Shown: one piece after another, positions 1 to 12,790 of the stretch
How the letters are laid out: each line of letters opens with the position of its first letter
Position numbering within the stretch: the first letter of the stretch is position 1
NCBI RefSeq assembly: GCF_002878395.1
Contig: NC_061118.1
Span: forward strand, 126,594,846-126,658,845
DNA length: 64,000 bases
From: Capsicum annuum
Taxonomy: Eukaryota; Streptophyta; Magnoliopsida; Solanales; Solanaceae
Reading direction: 5' to 3'
Position numbers and translations under genes: made by a program
The notes under the pieces: model-generated
Databases searched by the model: none
Seen by the model: only the letters and a program-made list of their open reading frames with translations
Told to the model about the DNA's origin: nothing

Positions 1-2351
1 AAAACAAAACTAAAGTCTAAAACGTGATAGTCTGTATCTAGTCTGCATCTATTCTAAAAGCCTCTACTATCTGAAGAATCTAAATAAGGAGTTATGGGAC
101 ATGTCCCCAACAAACTGCAACTAATAAGCTAATCAATGAGATACTAAAAATCATTATGTCCTCAAAGGATGAGGACTCACTTCTACTTTGACTGCTGAAT
201 CTGGAATCTACTACTAATCTAGAACTCGTGTCTCTGAACCTATGGTGTAACATAAAAAAAAGTACCATAGCGCGAATACTTTAGTACATATGCACCGAGT
301 ATACATGTGATGTAGGCTATATGCAATGGTTCACATGCATGAATAATTCTAACTGACTGTCTAACATGAATGTGAGAATATATGCATAAATATGTAACTG
401 TAATTGACAATATGATTTCATGATTTTTGAGTCTGTATGATGATAACGTGACATGCTAGTAACTAATATGACTGGGAACATGAAGGTCTATATCTGAATA
501 ATACTAATAACGTGTGTGACTATATCTGAAAGTCCTAAATATGATGGAACTATCTAAGTTTTGTACTGTATCTGAGTTGACTGTATATCACAGTCCTGAA
601 ATCTAAAGAACTATCTGATTTCTATTACTGAGACTGATTGAGTGTATCTGAAATCCATAATTCTATAACATGAAACTGTGGGAAATAGTATCTAACCGAC
701 ATGGCTCAAAGGTTCTATGATAGCTGAGCTGGGGTCAAATATATGCCTTGATTAGAAGGGTGTCAATACCATCCCACTGGTAAGGACTACATATAAGTAA
801 CCCTTATATAACAGGTAACTCTAGTGAGAATGGTGGAAACCCTCACATAACATGTTAAGCCACCTCATCTAACCTCATATAGCAGGCTATGATATCTCAA
901 CCTATGCTGGCTACATAGTTCTGGAATACAAGGACTGCTTCTAGGAATCACACTCTCATATTACAGGTGAGTCCCCATCCTTGGGTTCATTCTATGCTAA
1001 TTCCTACTCCCATCTGAATGGACATTGAACATGATTTACTGAACTGAACTGAGCATGGACTGAGTTACTGAATTTCCATGGCTGATGGAATACTACTAAT
1101 ATCTCACAACTGACTAAGTCATGAGATTATGGATATTTTTCCTGATTCATAAGACTATCTGAAGTCTAAGAGTTAATAGCTTGAATGAGAGTATCGTGAA
1201 AAGATGACATGCATCTAAGTACATAATTAATATTTCTGGTACAAGTACCCCCAGGACTCAATAGAGGGAAACTGACATGAATTGATATTCTTAAATACAT
1301 GGTAATCACCACAATGGTTTGTTGAAGCATTTCATCAAACGTATAATAGGCATAAGCTTGTACATTTATGGGTATTTCATGATATCATTCTAGTTAGACA
1401 ATATTCCTTCATCTAGGCCTTTAATCAAACATATTACAGGCATGGTATATGTAAACATCATTATTCAATTCTAATTTCATCATTCAAAGATTTAAATCTT
1501 AGGGTTGCATGAATCTATGGCTATAGTAATTAAACCCACATAGAAACTATCAACAATCATGGAGTAGAATCCAATTTCACATCAATCAAATATAAACATG
1601 AGCAGCCAAAACATGAAAACATATAGAAAATCCATAACTTGAGTTTAGAAAAGGGATTCTTGGACTTCATGGATGAAAAGAGTCCATGAATGAACATCAA
1701 ATATAAACATAAGCAGCCAAATTCATGATTTTGTGAAGATTTGATGGTGAAAACCTTCTTGAAAGTGGACCTTCTATGAAAACCCTATCTCAAGTTTTTG
1801 AGAGTATTTGAGAAAAACATCAATATTTTGCATGAATAAGGTCTAAATCCCGTGTTTGGAAGCTTATATGGGGGGGGACAAATTGACCCTTTTAACCCTA
1901 GACACATAATTTAATTTTCAATAAAATTTCCTGAATTGGGCCCTTGGCGCGACGCGGCATTATCGTGCTTGTCACTCGAAATTGACAAATGGGAAACTTC
2001 ACGGTGGCGTGACACAGAGCTATCACATTGCCACCTTGTTTATGACCTAGAAGTGTGGCGCGATGCTCCAGTATCATGGAGCAGCACAGGAATTTGACAA
2101 TTTCCGTTTGAGCTATCTTTGCGACGCACTAAAGGCTCAAGTCAAACATTGTCTCACTAAAAAGGCTCTAACTCTTCGCCCGGGTGTTGGATTTGAGCAA
2201 ATTATATATCGATGGAAAGCTTATTCAATTTCCCACGTGATATGAAGTGAAAATTATGGAAATACCACGTGTATAAGAATGAATTATTATTTCAAAGCAA
2301 GTTCTAATATCCTTGAGAGATTTTCAAGCTAATAAAAAGCATGGGTATACA
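1..2351 (-). repeat. R1: family I 3' LTR, minus orientation, cut by window start
   Basis: Aligns by eye with the LTRs of element A from about 240 bases inside the LTR, sharing the blocks around 59-130 (AGCCTCTA, GACATGTCCCCAAC) and the GTGTCTCTGAACCTATGG block near 230. It ends at GTATACA (2345-2351), directly followed by a polypurine tract on the minus strand, so this is the 3' LTR of a minus-strand element. A GC-rich block (1940-2060, with GGCGCGACGCGG and TATCGTG) interrupts otherwise AT-rich DNA, as in its relatives. Its outer edge lies before the window. Confidence 0.75.
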
Positions 2352-2530
2352 ATATCTCCCCCTTGAGAACATTCGTCCTCGAATAAGACTAACTGAGAGG
2401 GGAAAAAATTAGATGAGACTAAGAACATAACTTGGGTAGAAACAATTAGTTGAGACTAAGAACATCAATTCGGTAGACTTTCTTGGTTGTAAACTCGAAG
2501 GGTGAGACTAAGAACATCACTTGTTTGAGT
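2352..2530 (-). mobile_element. R1 internal stub with polypurine tract
   Basis: Immediately after the LTR, the minus strand reads CTCAAGGGGGAGAT (2354-2367), the same polypurine tract as element A and related to that of C. The next bases match the start of the A internal region (CATTCGTCCTCGAATAAGACT against its counterpart at 7631), then identity fades. The motif TGAGACTAAGAACAT occurs three times here (about 2414, 2451, 2503). The rest of the R1 body (pol, gag, 5' LTR) is absent, so R1 is truncated. Confidence 0.6.
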
Positions 2531-3075
2531 AGAAAAGTACATGTTGGGAAAAAAAGAGGTTTACATAGAATCCAAAGGCTTTAACCTCTAGGTTATGGGT
2601 TGATGCCTAAATGGGATTAACCCACGTGAGAGATTAGTTAAATAAACCAACGTATTCTTTAAGTTTGAAAGAATTGAAGGGTAAACTATCCATTTAGGTT
2701 GGGAAAAAGATAGGTAAACTTTTGAATTCAACAACTTTTACAATTGAAATTATAAAATTGGAAACTTAAGATAACTCTCAACCCCGATAACTCTCAACCG
2801 TGACTGCTTGAACATCTTGGTGAACATAATTCTAGTTTGTCTACTCTCACTGAATTAACGTTTGCATTAAAACTAACTAGTTGGAACACAATTTGCTACA
2901 AACATCTGAATATTGTTAACAAGTCAAAATAACCTTTACTCTAGAACCTTCGATTAACTGTCTGTTAACAACCATAACACTTAGTTTGAAAGGTATTCCC
3001 TGTATGATTCGACCCCAAGATAGTGACCGCTTATACTTTCGAATAAGATTTGTAATTTTGGTGTATCAACGGTGA
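2531..3075. other. Unassigned AT-rich stretch with an Athila/Tat-like LTR tail
   Basis: No coding sequence is seen. Near the right end the wording TTCCCTGTATGATTCGACCC (about 2996-3015), a CGCTTATACTTT block, and a close at TTGGTGTATCA (3058-3068) resemble the 3' end of LTRs of Athila/Tat/Ogre gypsy elements as I remember them. No primer site follows, because the next bases are the truncated LTR of element F. This is a resemblance only; the piece could be another repeat. Confidence 0.3.
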
Positions 3076-5158
3076 TACCATAGCTACATATATCTAGATA
3101 TACATATGTATAGATATAAGGTTAACTCGAAGCACAACCTAGATCATCATATCTTCACTTTAAGGCCACATTATAATCTTAGCAGGGTATATTACTAAAA
3201 AGTTTAGGGTTTCTAATCCATTTGTCTCAACATGAATTAATCATGCATAATAATGAAATCACAAGACCAAAGAGGCTAGAATCACACCTCCAATATCGAT
3301 ACCAAATGAATGACCAATCTGTCATAAACTAGATATAACAATGATCATAACAATGATAATAACAATATTAATAATAGGATGAGTAATTAGATATTCTGAA
3401 CAACCAAACACCTAGTCTATCCTATGTGTGTCCCCACTGCCCCAGGCTCAGATGGTTTAATTAGAATACAATAAAAATAGGCATAGTCATCACGCATATC
3501 TATGCAACCCTCTTATACGAGCTAATAGACATAGGTTCATACTAGTGATAGGCGATGTGCATACATGTATAAATGCAATAGAAGTCACTGTACCATGACC
3601 ATTATCATGATTACCATCCTTATCATAATCATCCTTCGGCTTTGCCAGGTATATATATATATGCCATACATAGTGCTAATAGGACTCAAATCGGTAGACA
3701 TGACAGAGGTACATCAATATAATCATCCTCCGGCCTTTCCTAGGTATCAATATCATAATTATAACCATTATTCGGCATTGTCGGGTATCATCACATCATC
3801 ATAATATACTCTAGCCTTGTCGGGTATCATCACATCATCATAATATCCTCCAGCCTTGTCGAGCACTATCACATCATAATATCCTCCGACTTTGTTGCGT
3901 ACCATCATATTATCATAATATCCTAATGAATGTCAATAATAAAGAGTGAGCCCTATGTGGGATAAAGTAAAGTGCAAGCCTCACAAGGGCTAATGTAAAG
4001 AATAATCCCCATAAGGGCTAAAGTAAATAAAAATAAACAGAGAAGAAAGGTAGAGTATGCCTCCATAATTCATCACTCATCATCAATATCACATTATCAA
4101 TAAGCATATATACATAACATGAATATTATATCTTTTACTGAGTTTTATCTGGAATTTATATTATCAATCCAGCATCATCCTCCATCCCATGCTGGAGAAA
4201 TATGTATCTGGACATGACAGTTACATGGGCTCAAGCCGTGGCTAAAAGAATATAAATCCATAAGTTTATTGACTAGAGTGAACTTCAGTACTATATCATT
4301 ATAAAAGTGTAAAAAGGGTCAGAATCTCTCATGACTGGAGTAACTAGCGATATTAAATCATAGACCAAAATCTTTCTCGGTCAAGTATTAAAAATATCAT
4401 TATTAATCTATTTTACATATAAGTTATTCATTAAAACAAACATTTATTATACTGAAGAAATCCATTCTTACGGTAGAAAGTGGGCTTTAACCTGTAGTTA
4501 GTGACAACAATAATAATATTATCATATAATCGCAATCATATCAATCATCGATGCAATAATCATGCATGTACCTAATCTATGCATGCCATCACTAGAAATC
4601 ATACAATGTAACAATAAGCATAAATATATCAATAAACTACAATTGCATCCTTTTAAAGGATAGACACTTCCCGTATGGTCAACTTATATCATAACATAAC
4701 CTCGGACCCTATAATGTGTTTGGAACAATTTTAACTTCATAATCATGGTCTTTGTCCCATATACATAACCAGAACCCATATCAATAATGGTATCCATACA
4801 TCATTTTATATTTATATCCCATAGAATATCTAGGAGGCATAATATCTCCATAAGCCATAAGGCATATCTAAATTCATTTTACATATAGGAGGCATCTCAC
4901 ATTTAGGATGCATAATACATCAATAAGAATCTCACATCTAGGAGGCATCATCCATAAATAAAGCATAACTAATAACTATAAGGAATATTATCTCTATAGG
5001 CCCAATATCAAATATTAGAGGAATATTATCTCTATAAGCCATTACTCATAATTCGGGGAAAGTCATCATAATTTACCAATCCATAAAGCAAATTTATTCT
5101 AAAGGCTCCATAGTCGCTACTAGTCCTAACATCCATAACTATGTCCACAAAGGATAAT
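3076..5158 (-). repeat. Element F left (3') LTR, first segment
   Basis: Matches 20758-22850 of the right LTR nearly end to end. Examples are CATAGCTACATAT against CATAGCCACATAT, the ACATATGTATAGATATAAGG block, and the closing CTATGTCCACAAAGGATAAT against CTAAGTCCACAAGGGCAAAC. The first 790 bases or so of the LTR are missing. It stops at 5158, where element A begins, and resumes at 15245. Reading frames inside it are chance openings. Confidence 0.8.
3727..3923. repeat. LTR minisatellite, about 39-bp units, left copy
   Basis: About five diverged tandem units of 36-41 bases, each with a GCCTTGTCGGGTATCATCAC-like core followed by ATCATAATATCCTCC. The same array sits at the matching place in the right LTR (21408-21607), so it was already present when F inserted. 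Confidence 0.75.
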
Positions 5159-7613
5159 TGTAATGCCCCAAATCCGGTACCCAGAATGCTACACGATGCC
5201 CATGACCCCAAAGGACCACAAGCTAACCCTTGACCAATATTTGTACTTGTATATTACATAATATACTGTACAAATGTAGAAAAATAAACTGAAAGGCCAT
5301 AAGGTTCAAAATTGTAACACAACTGATAAAGTATAACATATAGATGGGGTATGAAATACCCAAAACACTAAAATAACTGTCAGAACACACTTGTCCGAAA
5401 AGCCTCTAATTGACTGAACTGTCTGAATAAAGAGTTGATAGGATATGTCCCCAACTAACTACAACTAATAAATTAATTAATGATATAATAAAGAAATAAT
5501 TATATCCTCGAAGGAGGAGGACTCACTTCTAACTGACTGCTAATATTTAGAATCTACTGATGCTCTGGAGCTCGTGTCTCTGAACCTATAGGATAAGACC
5601 CCATAGCACAAATATTTTAGTACTTTGAATGTACTGGTATGCATGTGAGGTAGGCTAAATGTATAGGGTTCATATGCATGAATAATACTGGCTAACTGAA
5701 TAATATGAACATAATAATACATCCATGAACACATAGTAACTATATCTGAAATCATGATAACATAAGTTTACTGATAACTAACATGACTGATAACTAAGTT
5801 CTGATAACTGATAAAACTGATAACATAAGTGACTGTATCTGTTAGTCCTAAATCTGATGAAACTAGCTATGTTTCATACTGTTCTAAGTTTGTTGTATTT
5901 GACAGTCCTGAATTTTTTAACTGAAACTGTAGGAAGTAGTTATCTAACTGGAATGCCCCTAATACGCCATTATGGCTGATTTGGGGTCCAACCTGTAACC
6001 CCAATTGCAAGGGTGTCAATATTGTGCCACTGGTAAGGACAATCTATGAGTAACCCTCATATAACAGGTAACTTTAGTGAGAATGGTGGGAACCCTAACA
6101 TAACAAGTGAAGCCATCTTATCTACCCTCATATAGCAGGCTTTAATTTCTTAACCTATGCTGGCTACATAGTTCTGGAATGTAAGGATTGTTTCTAAGAA
6201 TCACACCCTTATATAATAGGTGAGTTCTCATCCTTGGGTTCACTCGGTGCTAACTCCTACTACTATCTGAATAGATACTGAACATGAATTACTGAACTGA
6301 CCTGGAATGAATTAACTAAATCCCGTTGACTGATGGAATAGTACTGAGATTACTGAATTACTGAGATTTCCTGAGTAACATGACTGACTGAGTTCTACAG
6401 ATCATGGCTTAACTGAGGATATCATGAAACATGTCACTGACTCTAGGCACACAACTATATTTTTGGGGTACAAGTACCCCCAAGATTCGATGGAAGGAAA
6501 CTGACAAGGAATGACATTCTTGAATGCATGACCAATCATCAACAATCCATAATACAATAATTGGAGATATTTCATGGGAATTTGATTATCATAGCTTGGT
6601 ACGTGAATAAGATAACATGTATACATAGCATAATTTCATAAGTCTAACTCATGAGCAATCCAACAAACAAATTTCAATAAATAAGAATAACATCAAAGTT
6701 ATTTTGGATCACAATTTAGCTATAGTGCATAATTTATATCTTCCTAAGCATTGTATCAAACACCTTGCATGCACCCATAGGGCATAGGATTAATCATCAA
6801 ATTGACACATTATAAATAAATCAATTTATGGATTTCACTCACTTGCTAATGTAGTTTCATGAAAAACACATAAATATTCAAACTTGAGAATCATATAACA
6901 AGATAAACATGGTTACAATCAACCCATAACATAAATATCATAATTTGCAATTTGAAATAGGGTTCTTGAGTTTTATGGGTGAAAGGAATCCATAAATCAA
7001 GAAAATGCATACCTTATTTCTTGGTTTAGCGAAGATTGATGGAGAGACTTTCTTGAAATTGAATCCTTAATTGAAACCCTAGCTTGTTCTTGAGAGAAAA
7101 TTAAGAGAAACAATTTATTTTGTGTTCCAAATAGATGAATCTTGTGTTAAAGGGCTTAAGTAGGGATGGAAAATTGACCCTTTTAACCCTAGTTGTGCCT
7201 TTTAAAATTGGTGAAAATTTTCCAACCATGGCACGACGCAGCGCTATCACGCCGTGTCACTAGAATTTGACAATTGGGAAATAGGGGAATGGCGCAACGC
7301 GGAGCCATCACGTTGCAACTTCATTTGTGTCCTGGAAGTTTGGTGCGACATGCCACTATCTCGAACCCCTACTAGAATTTGACAAATGACATTAAAATGG
7401 CATTTTTTTATGACAGGAACTTGAAATAGTCATAAGTTCTTGCCCGGTTATCAGATTTTGGAGAATCTTATATCGATGGAAAGATTATTAAATTTCCCAC
7501 ATGAAAAAGGTGAAAATCTTAAAAATTCCCCATGGATTAAACATAATTCAATTTAGAAGATAATACTATACATTCTTGGGATGAAATTAGTTAGAAAACT
7601 TTGGGATATTATA
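5159..7613 (-). repeat. Element A 3' LTR (left)
   Basis: Begins TGTAATGCCCC and ends GGGATATTATA; the right LTR ends GAATTACA, so the terminal CA here has decayed to TA. A GC-rich block lies at about 7225-7370, containing GCAACG...CGTTGC as a short inverted repeat. A conserved block near 7430-7500 (CTTGCCCGGTTATCAGATTT, then ATATCGATGGAAAG) recurs in several LTRs of this window. Confidence 0.9.
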
Positions 7614-7615
7614 AG

Positions 7616-7630
7616 ATCTCCCCCTTGGGA
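7616..7630 (-). promoter_or_regulatory. Element A polypurine tract
   Basis: Minus strand reads TCCCAAGGGGGAGAT right next to the 3' LTR. This is the expected plus-strand DNA priming site for reverse transcription; R1 has the same tract. Confidence 0.85.
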
Positions 7631-8051
7631 ACATTTATCCTTGAATGACACTGACTGAGATGAGAGAAACGATAAGCTAAAGTACATACTGACCATGAAC
7701 AACTTAAGCATGACTGACATGTCTGAGATTTATACTGAGCATGAATATATAATGCATGATTTCATGACTTAACTGACTCATGAACACATGACTGAGATTT
7801 TTGATAAATGAATTTCTCACTAGGAGAATGCATAGCTGATGCATAAACACATGACAAATCTAATGCATGAACATATGACTAATCTGATGCATAAACATAT
7901 GACTGGATATGCAATGGTACTTAGTACCCAGTTTAAAATAGAATCCTGAACATGAGACTAATACCAAGTCGTAACTGAAATCTGGACATGAAAACTGAAA
8001 AGCTTAAGGAGAACTGTTACCTTGAGCTTGATCTGAGTTAGTAGGGAAAAT
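7631..8051. other. Element A 3' untranslated internal region
   Basis: Non-coding stretch between the end of pol and the polypurine tract. It holds loose repeats of TGACTGA and of ATGCATGAACATATGACTAA-like words (about 7850-7910). No gene is seen. Confidence 0.6.
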
Positions 8052-8540
8052 TTAAGGATACTTGGTTCGCATATCTATTTCTACTTCCCAAGTAGCTCCC
8101 TCAACGGAATAATTCCACCAAAGAACTTTGACTTGAGGGAATTCTTTGTTCCTCAGTCTACGAGTCTGATAGTGTAGAATTTCGACTGAAATCTCTTCAT
8201 AAGAGAGGCTGCTTTGAATGTAGACGCCCACAATAGGGACTACGACTGATGGATCACCTATGTATTTCTTGAGAAAGGAGACATGAAAAATTGGACGAAC
8301 TGAGGATAGATCTGAAGGAAATTTGAGCTCATAAGCTACCTTGCCAAAGCGATGGAGAATTTTAAAGGGACTGACATATCGGGGACTGAGTTGTCCCTTC
8401 TTACCAAACCTCTTCACTCCTTTCATGAGAGAGATATTTAGATAGATATAGTCATAAATCTCAAACTCAAGATCATTTTTACACACATCTGCATCAGACT
8501 TCTGTCGGCTCTGAGTAGCCCAGAGTCTTTCTCTGATCAA
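8052..8540 (-). pseudogene. Element A integrase C-terminus and chromodomain-like tail
   Basis: An open stretch of 162 codons encoding the end of pol. Early residues LEFEIYDYIYLNISLMKG and the FGKKGQLSPRYVSPFKIL block are the GPY/F-type module typical of chromovirus integrases. The last 50 residues contain SYEEISVEILHYQTRRLRNK, then VKVLWWNYSVEGATWEVE, the chromodomain-like tail of the Tekay/Del clade. In this family the tail is thought to steer integration towards heterochromatin. It ends at a stop at 8052. This is the longest intact pol piece of element A, but it is cut off from the catalytic core by upstream stops. Confidence 0.85.
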
Positions 8541-9560
8541 ATAGACTTGTTCTAAAGCATCAAATACTAAGTTAGGCCCTATGACCGAGGGCTCACTAAC
8601 CTTGAGCCAACTGATAGGAGATCTGCATAAGCCATTTTAATACTAGAATAATAGTTGTTGTTGTATGCAAACTCAATCAAAGAAAAGTGGTCATCCCAAC
8701 CACCCTTGAAATCAATTGCACACTCTCGCAGTATCTCTTCTAGAGTCTGAATGGTCCTTTATTATTGACCATCTATCGGTGGATGGAAGTTTATACTGTG
8801 ATGAACTTGGGTACCAAGACCTTTTTGTAATGCTTTCTAGAAATAAGAGGTAAATTGGGTACCTCTGTCTGAGACAATAGATATCGGAACACCGTGCAAT
8901 CTAACCAACTCTCTGATGTAGAGTTTGGCATAATCCTCAGTTGAATAAGAGGTATGGACTGGAAGGAAAACAGCTGATTTGGTCATCCTATCTATAATGA
9001 CCCAAACTAAATCATGTTGACGACGTGTTCGAGGCAAACCCATCACAAAGTCCATGTTCACTTCTTCCCATTTCCAAGTAGGAATACCAAACTCCTGAAT
9101 AGCCCCACTAGTTTTTTGATACTCTATCTTAACCTACTAATATGTAGAGAGCTAAGCCACAAACTCTGCAATATCTCTCTTTATCCCACTTAACTAATAG
9201 ATTTCCCACAAGTCATGGTACATCTTTATGGCCCCAGGATGAATAAAGTAGCGCGCACCATGCGCTTTTGCAAGAATTTGCTGCCTCAACTCATCTACAC
9301 CTGGAACACACAGGTGACCTTAACAATGTAATACACTATCTCCCCCTTAGAAGAAGACCTCTACTTTCTGATCCTTGATAGACTCTTTCAACTTGACTAG
9401 ACTGGGATCTCTATTTTGCTTTTCTTTAACCTCAGAAACTAGAGATGATTCTGAACTACTCTAAACCCATACATCACCCTCCTCTATATCGACTAAGTTA
9501 ATACCTAGTTTGGTAAGATGATGGACTTCTTGAGCTAACTTCTACTCACTGTCCTCAACA
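8541..9560 (-). pseudogene. Element A integrase core, broken
   Basis: On the minus strand the zinc-binding region can be followed (HGARYFIHPG, then GIKRDIAEFVA), but its cysteine end has stops. The catalytic core is readable at 8837-9061: NMDFVMGLPRTRRQHD holds the first Asp and SDRGTQFTSYF the second. The third acidic residue lies in the family motif GQAER; here the codons for A and E are both stops (8759-8764). The enzyme would join element DNA to host DNA; this copy cannot. The flanking frame [12 protein letters not shown] confirms the family. Confidence 0.85.
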
Positions 9561-10251
9561 TGAGCAATCCTACCTATAGACAGTCTTCTGAGAGCGTCGG
9601 CCACTATGTTGGCCTGGTCCAAATGATAAAGGATACTTATGTCATAATCTTTCAAGAGCTCTAACCACCTTCTCTGACAAAGATTGAGATCTTTCTGATC
9701 TTATGATCTATTCATATATCTATATGAACACCGTATAGATAATGCCTCTAAATTTTCAAGGCAAAGACTACGGTTTCTAACTCAAGATCATGATTAGGAT
9801 AATTTTTCTCATGGGGTTGAAGCTGTCTGGAGGCGTAGGCTATGTCCTTACCATGCTGCATGAGGACACAACCCAAACCTACTCTGGATGCATCACAATA
9901 CACTACAAAACCATCTGAACCATCTGGAAGAGCCAAAACTAGAGCTGAGGTAAGTCGAGTCTTCAACTCCTGAAAAATCTTCTTGTAGGGATCTAACCAC
10001 CAAAACTTGTCTTTCTTCTGAGTCAATCTAGACATAGGGGATGCAATAGAAGAAAATCCCTCAACAAACCATCTGTAATAGCCAGCCAAATCCAATAAAC
10101 TCTTGATATCTGATATAGAGATGGGTCTGGTCCAGTTTCTTACTACTTCAGTCTTTTGAGGATATACTCTAATGCCACCATCGAAAATGATATGACCAAG
10201 GAATGATACTGACCTTAGCAAAAATTTCCACTTACTGAATTTGGAGAACAA
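9561..10251 (-). pseudogene. Element A RT thumb and RNase H
   Basis: An open stretch of 167 codons (9748-10251) starts with [20 protein letters not shown] (RT thumb) and runs through [13 protein letters not shown] into RNase H. The first RNase H catalytic Asp is kept in [14 protein letters not shown], and [12 protein letters not shown] carries the glutamate helix. After a stop near 9748 the frame continues as HYLYGVHIDI, then loses about seven codons after the DHK motif and resumes at DLNLCQRRWLELL. The DALRRLS end of the tether domain follows. This deletion would disable the RNase H fold. Confidence 0.85.
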
Positions 10252-10900
10252 CTGATGATCTCCGAGGGTCTAAAGTACAATTTTAAGTTGGTCTGCATGA
10301 TCACACTCACTGTGGGAATAGACCAGAATATCATCTATGAAGACTATGACAAACATTTCCAAGTACTGCTTGAACACACGGTTCATCAAGTCCATGAAAG
10401 CTGCAGGGGCATTGTTAAGACCAAAGGACATAACTAAGAATTCGAAGAGACCATACTAAGTTTGGAAATCTATTTTTGGAATGTCACATTCTATGACTCT
10501 GAGCTAATGATAGCCTGATCTGAGGTCTATCATAGAGAAATAGGTGGCACCCTGAAGTGGCTCAAACAAGTCATCGATTCTGGGAAGAGGATACTTGTTC
10601 TTGACCGTGAATTTATTAAGTTGATGGTAATCTATACACATTTTGAGATAATTGTGTTTCTTGCACACGAATAAGTCTGGTGCGCCCTACAGTAACATAC
10701 TGGGCCTGATAAATCCCTTATCTAACAGATCCTTCAACTGTTCTTTTAGTTCTTTGAGTTTTTCTAGTGCCCTTCTGTATGGCGAGATAGATATAGGCTG
10801 AGTATCTAGAAGAAGATCAATGCCAAAGTCTATTTCCCTTTTAGGAGAAATCCTTGGAAGATCTTTGGGAAAGATATCTTAATATTCATGCACTATTGGG
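10252..10900 (-). pseudogene. Element A reverse transcriptase
   Basis: Palm and fingers can be followed through scattered stops: [68 protein letters not shown]. The catalytic motif is [10 protein letters not shown] with the Asp pair at 10330-10335. A stop in the QT*YG position and another before LRV break the frame. The family reaction is RNA- and DNA-templated DNA synthesis primed by tRNA. It continues directly into the thumb at 10251. Confidence 0.85.
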
Positions 10901-11430
10901 ACTGATTCAGGACTGGGAGTTTCGGAACTAAAGTCCTTAACTCAAACAAGATGATAGACACATCCCTTAGATATCATTTTCCTTGCCCGAAGGTAGGAAA
11001 CAACCTGACCTCTGAAAGCGGATACACCTCCCTTCCACTCTAGGACAGGTTCATTCAGAAACTAGAATTGGACTATTCTATTTCTACAGTCGACTATGGC
11101 ATAGCAGGAATGACGCTAATCTATTTTGAGAATGACATCAAAATCAGTCATCTCTAATTCGACTAAGTCTACTGAGGTGACTTTTTGAAATATCATAATC
11201 GATCACTTCCTGTATACCTGCCGGGCTATGATGGTTTTACCCACTTGGGTAGAGGCTGAAAAGGGCTCTGGTAGAATTTCAGGACTAACTCCAAAATCAA
11301 CTGCTATATAAGGAGCAAGAAAAGATAAGAAAGCTCCTAGATCTAGCAAAGTGTAAACATGTAAGTGAAAGATCTATAACGTACCAGTAACTACATCATG
11401 ATAATTTTCCTGATCTTTTTGGGACTGGAG
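10901..11430 (-). pseudogene. Element A aspartic protease and linker to RT
   Basis: Minus strand reads HVYTLLDLGAFLS (about 11330-11370), where D-L-G replaces the D-[ST]-G or D-P-G active site seen in relatives. Then come VYRK, VDLVELEMTDFDVILKID and the RNRIVQFQFLNEPVLEWKGG block of chromovirus proteases. The linker carries SETPSPESVPIVHEY and FPKDLPRISPKREIDFGID. Stops occur at the codon after VYRK and in the DW position. It would cleave the gag-pol polyprotein; this copy is dead. Confidence 0.8.
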
Positions 11431-12567
11431 AGCATAAAGTTGATTTGAGAGTTGCCCACTAGTAGCACTGGAAGTGGCACCCTACTGATTTGGGCGACTG
11501 GACTGAACTAAGAAACGGTTTTGTTGACCTTGAGGACCTAGATGAGGACAGTCTCTAACTCTGTGGCCTAGCTTTCCACACCCAAAACAAATACAACTAC
11601 CTGCTCTGCAAATACCCAGATTGTGTTTGCCATAAGTCTAGCAAAGAAGATAGGTGCGGGCACTGCTAACACTACCCTGAAACTTAGAGCCTGGCGCTCT
11701 ATCTTTATTACCATCCTCGAATTTAGGAGCTGGAGCAATAGATGAAGAAGGAGCTAGAACTGATGACTTAGGATGAGACTAAGAACGATTTTCTCCTTCT
11801 GATTTGGGCTGATCAAAGTTGAAACTACCTGTCCTTTCTCTCTTACTCTGCTTCTCCCTCATCTTAAACTTCTACTCTTTTATCTATTGAGCATGATTAT
11901 AAGCCTGTCTATGTTCATGTTACTATTCAACATCGCATACCTACACTCGTTAACCACATTATCATTCACCCCAGAAATAAACTTACTCATCTTGGCCCTA
12001 CTATCTGCTACAACATGAGGAGAACATCTAACTAATTGAGTAAACTTAAGAGAATACTCTTTCACCGTCATATTTCCCTGCCTAAGGTTGATGAATTCTA
12101 ACACCCTATCCTCTCTCAGCTCTTGGGGAAAGAGTTTATCTAAGAATGTAGTGACAAACTCCTCCCACTCTATAGGCCCTGCATCATCTGGCCGTTCTGA
12201 CTTCTACTGCTTGTACCAAGTGTTAGCAACATCCTGCAACTGGCATACAACTAGCTCAGCACACTCACTAGGAGTAACCCCTATAATGTCAGTAACTTTC
12301 TAAACCTAATCGATGAATTCCTGATGGTCCTCATGTAACTTAGACCCAAGAAAGGATGGAGGATTCATTCGAGTGAAGTCCAGAATACTGGCTGCCGCTA
12401 AATTGGCAACTGGGTTGGCCGGAATGACAGTTAGTCGTTCATTCTGAGCAGTAACTAACTGATCAAGAGTAGCGAATGTAGCTCTAAACTCTGCATGAGA
12501 AACATGTTCGCCCAAAGGATCTTCTAGGTGAGGGGATGACTGATTCCCATTTTTTTTTAGGAGGCAT
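11431..12567 (-). pseudogene. Element A gag, with a frameshift at an A9 run
   Basis: Start chosen at the MPPKK codons (ATG at 12567-12565), the usual chromovirus gag start. A run of nine A (12550-12558) follows, and the frame must shift there to continue into DPLGEHVSHAEFRATF and the ILDFTRMNPPSFLGSK block. Further on, MLEFINLRQGNMTVKEYSLK and FTQLVRCSPHVVADSRAKMS are the capsid-like core, with AMLNSNMNIDRLIIMLNR. The zinc knuckle CFGCGKLGHRVRDC (11548-11590) fits C-X2-C-X4-H-X4-C. Gag would form the virus-like particle and bind element RNA. Several stops interrupt it. Confidence 0.85.
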
Positions 12568-12773
12568 GTTCTGTAGAAGAAAGGGATAAATGAATTAGAT
12601 TGAGAGATTGACTTCAGATTATGCTAACTGGCATGACATGAATACTGAAGGAAGGGAAACTATTCCTAAAACATCGCATAGCCTCTTGTACATAAATGTG
12701 GCGCGTAACACACCCATGTACAAGACTCTACTACATGCGGCTTTCAGACTTCCTAGGACTCTATTGAACCTTA

Positions 12774-12786
12774 GGCTCTGATGCCA
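12774..12786 (-). promoter_or_regulatory. Element A primer binding site
   Basis: Minus strand reads TGGCATCAGAGCC, one change from the initiator-Met tRNA complement TGGTATCAGAGCC, a few bases inside the 5' LTR. Confidence 0.85.
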
Positions 12787-12790
12787 TGTT

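Noticed and set aside
2063..2245. 60-codon opening as a small gene
   Set aside because: Lies inside the R1 LTR, spanning its GC-rich block, with no known motif; chance opening.
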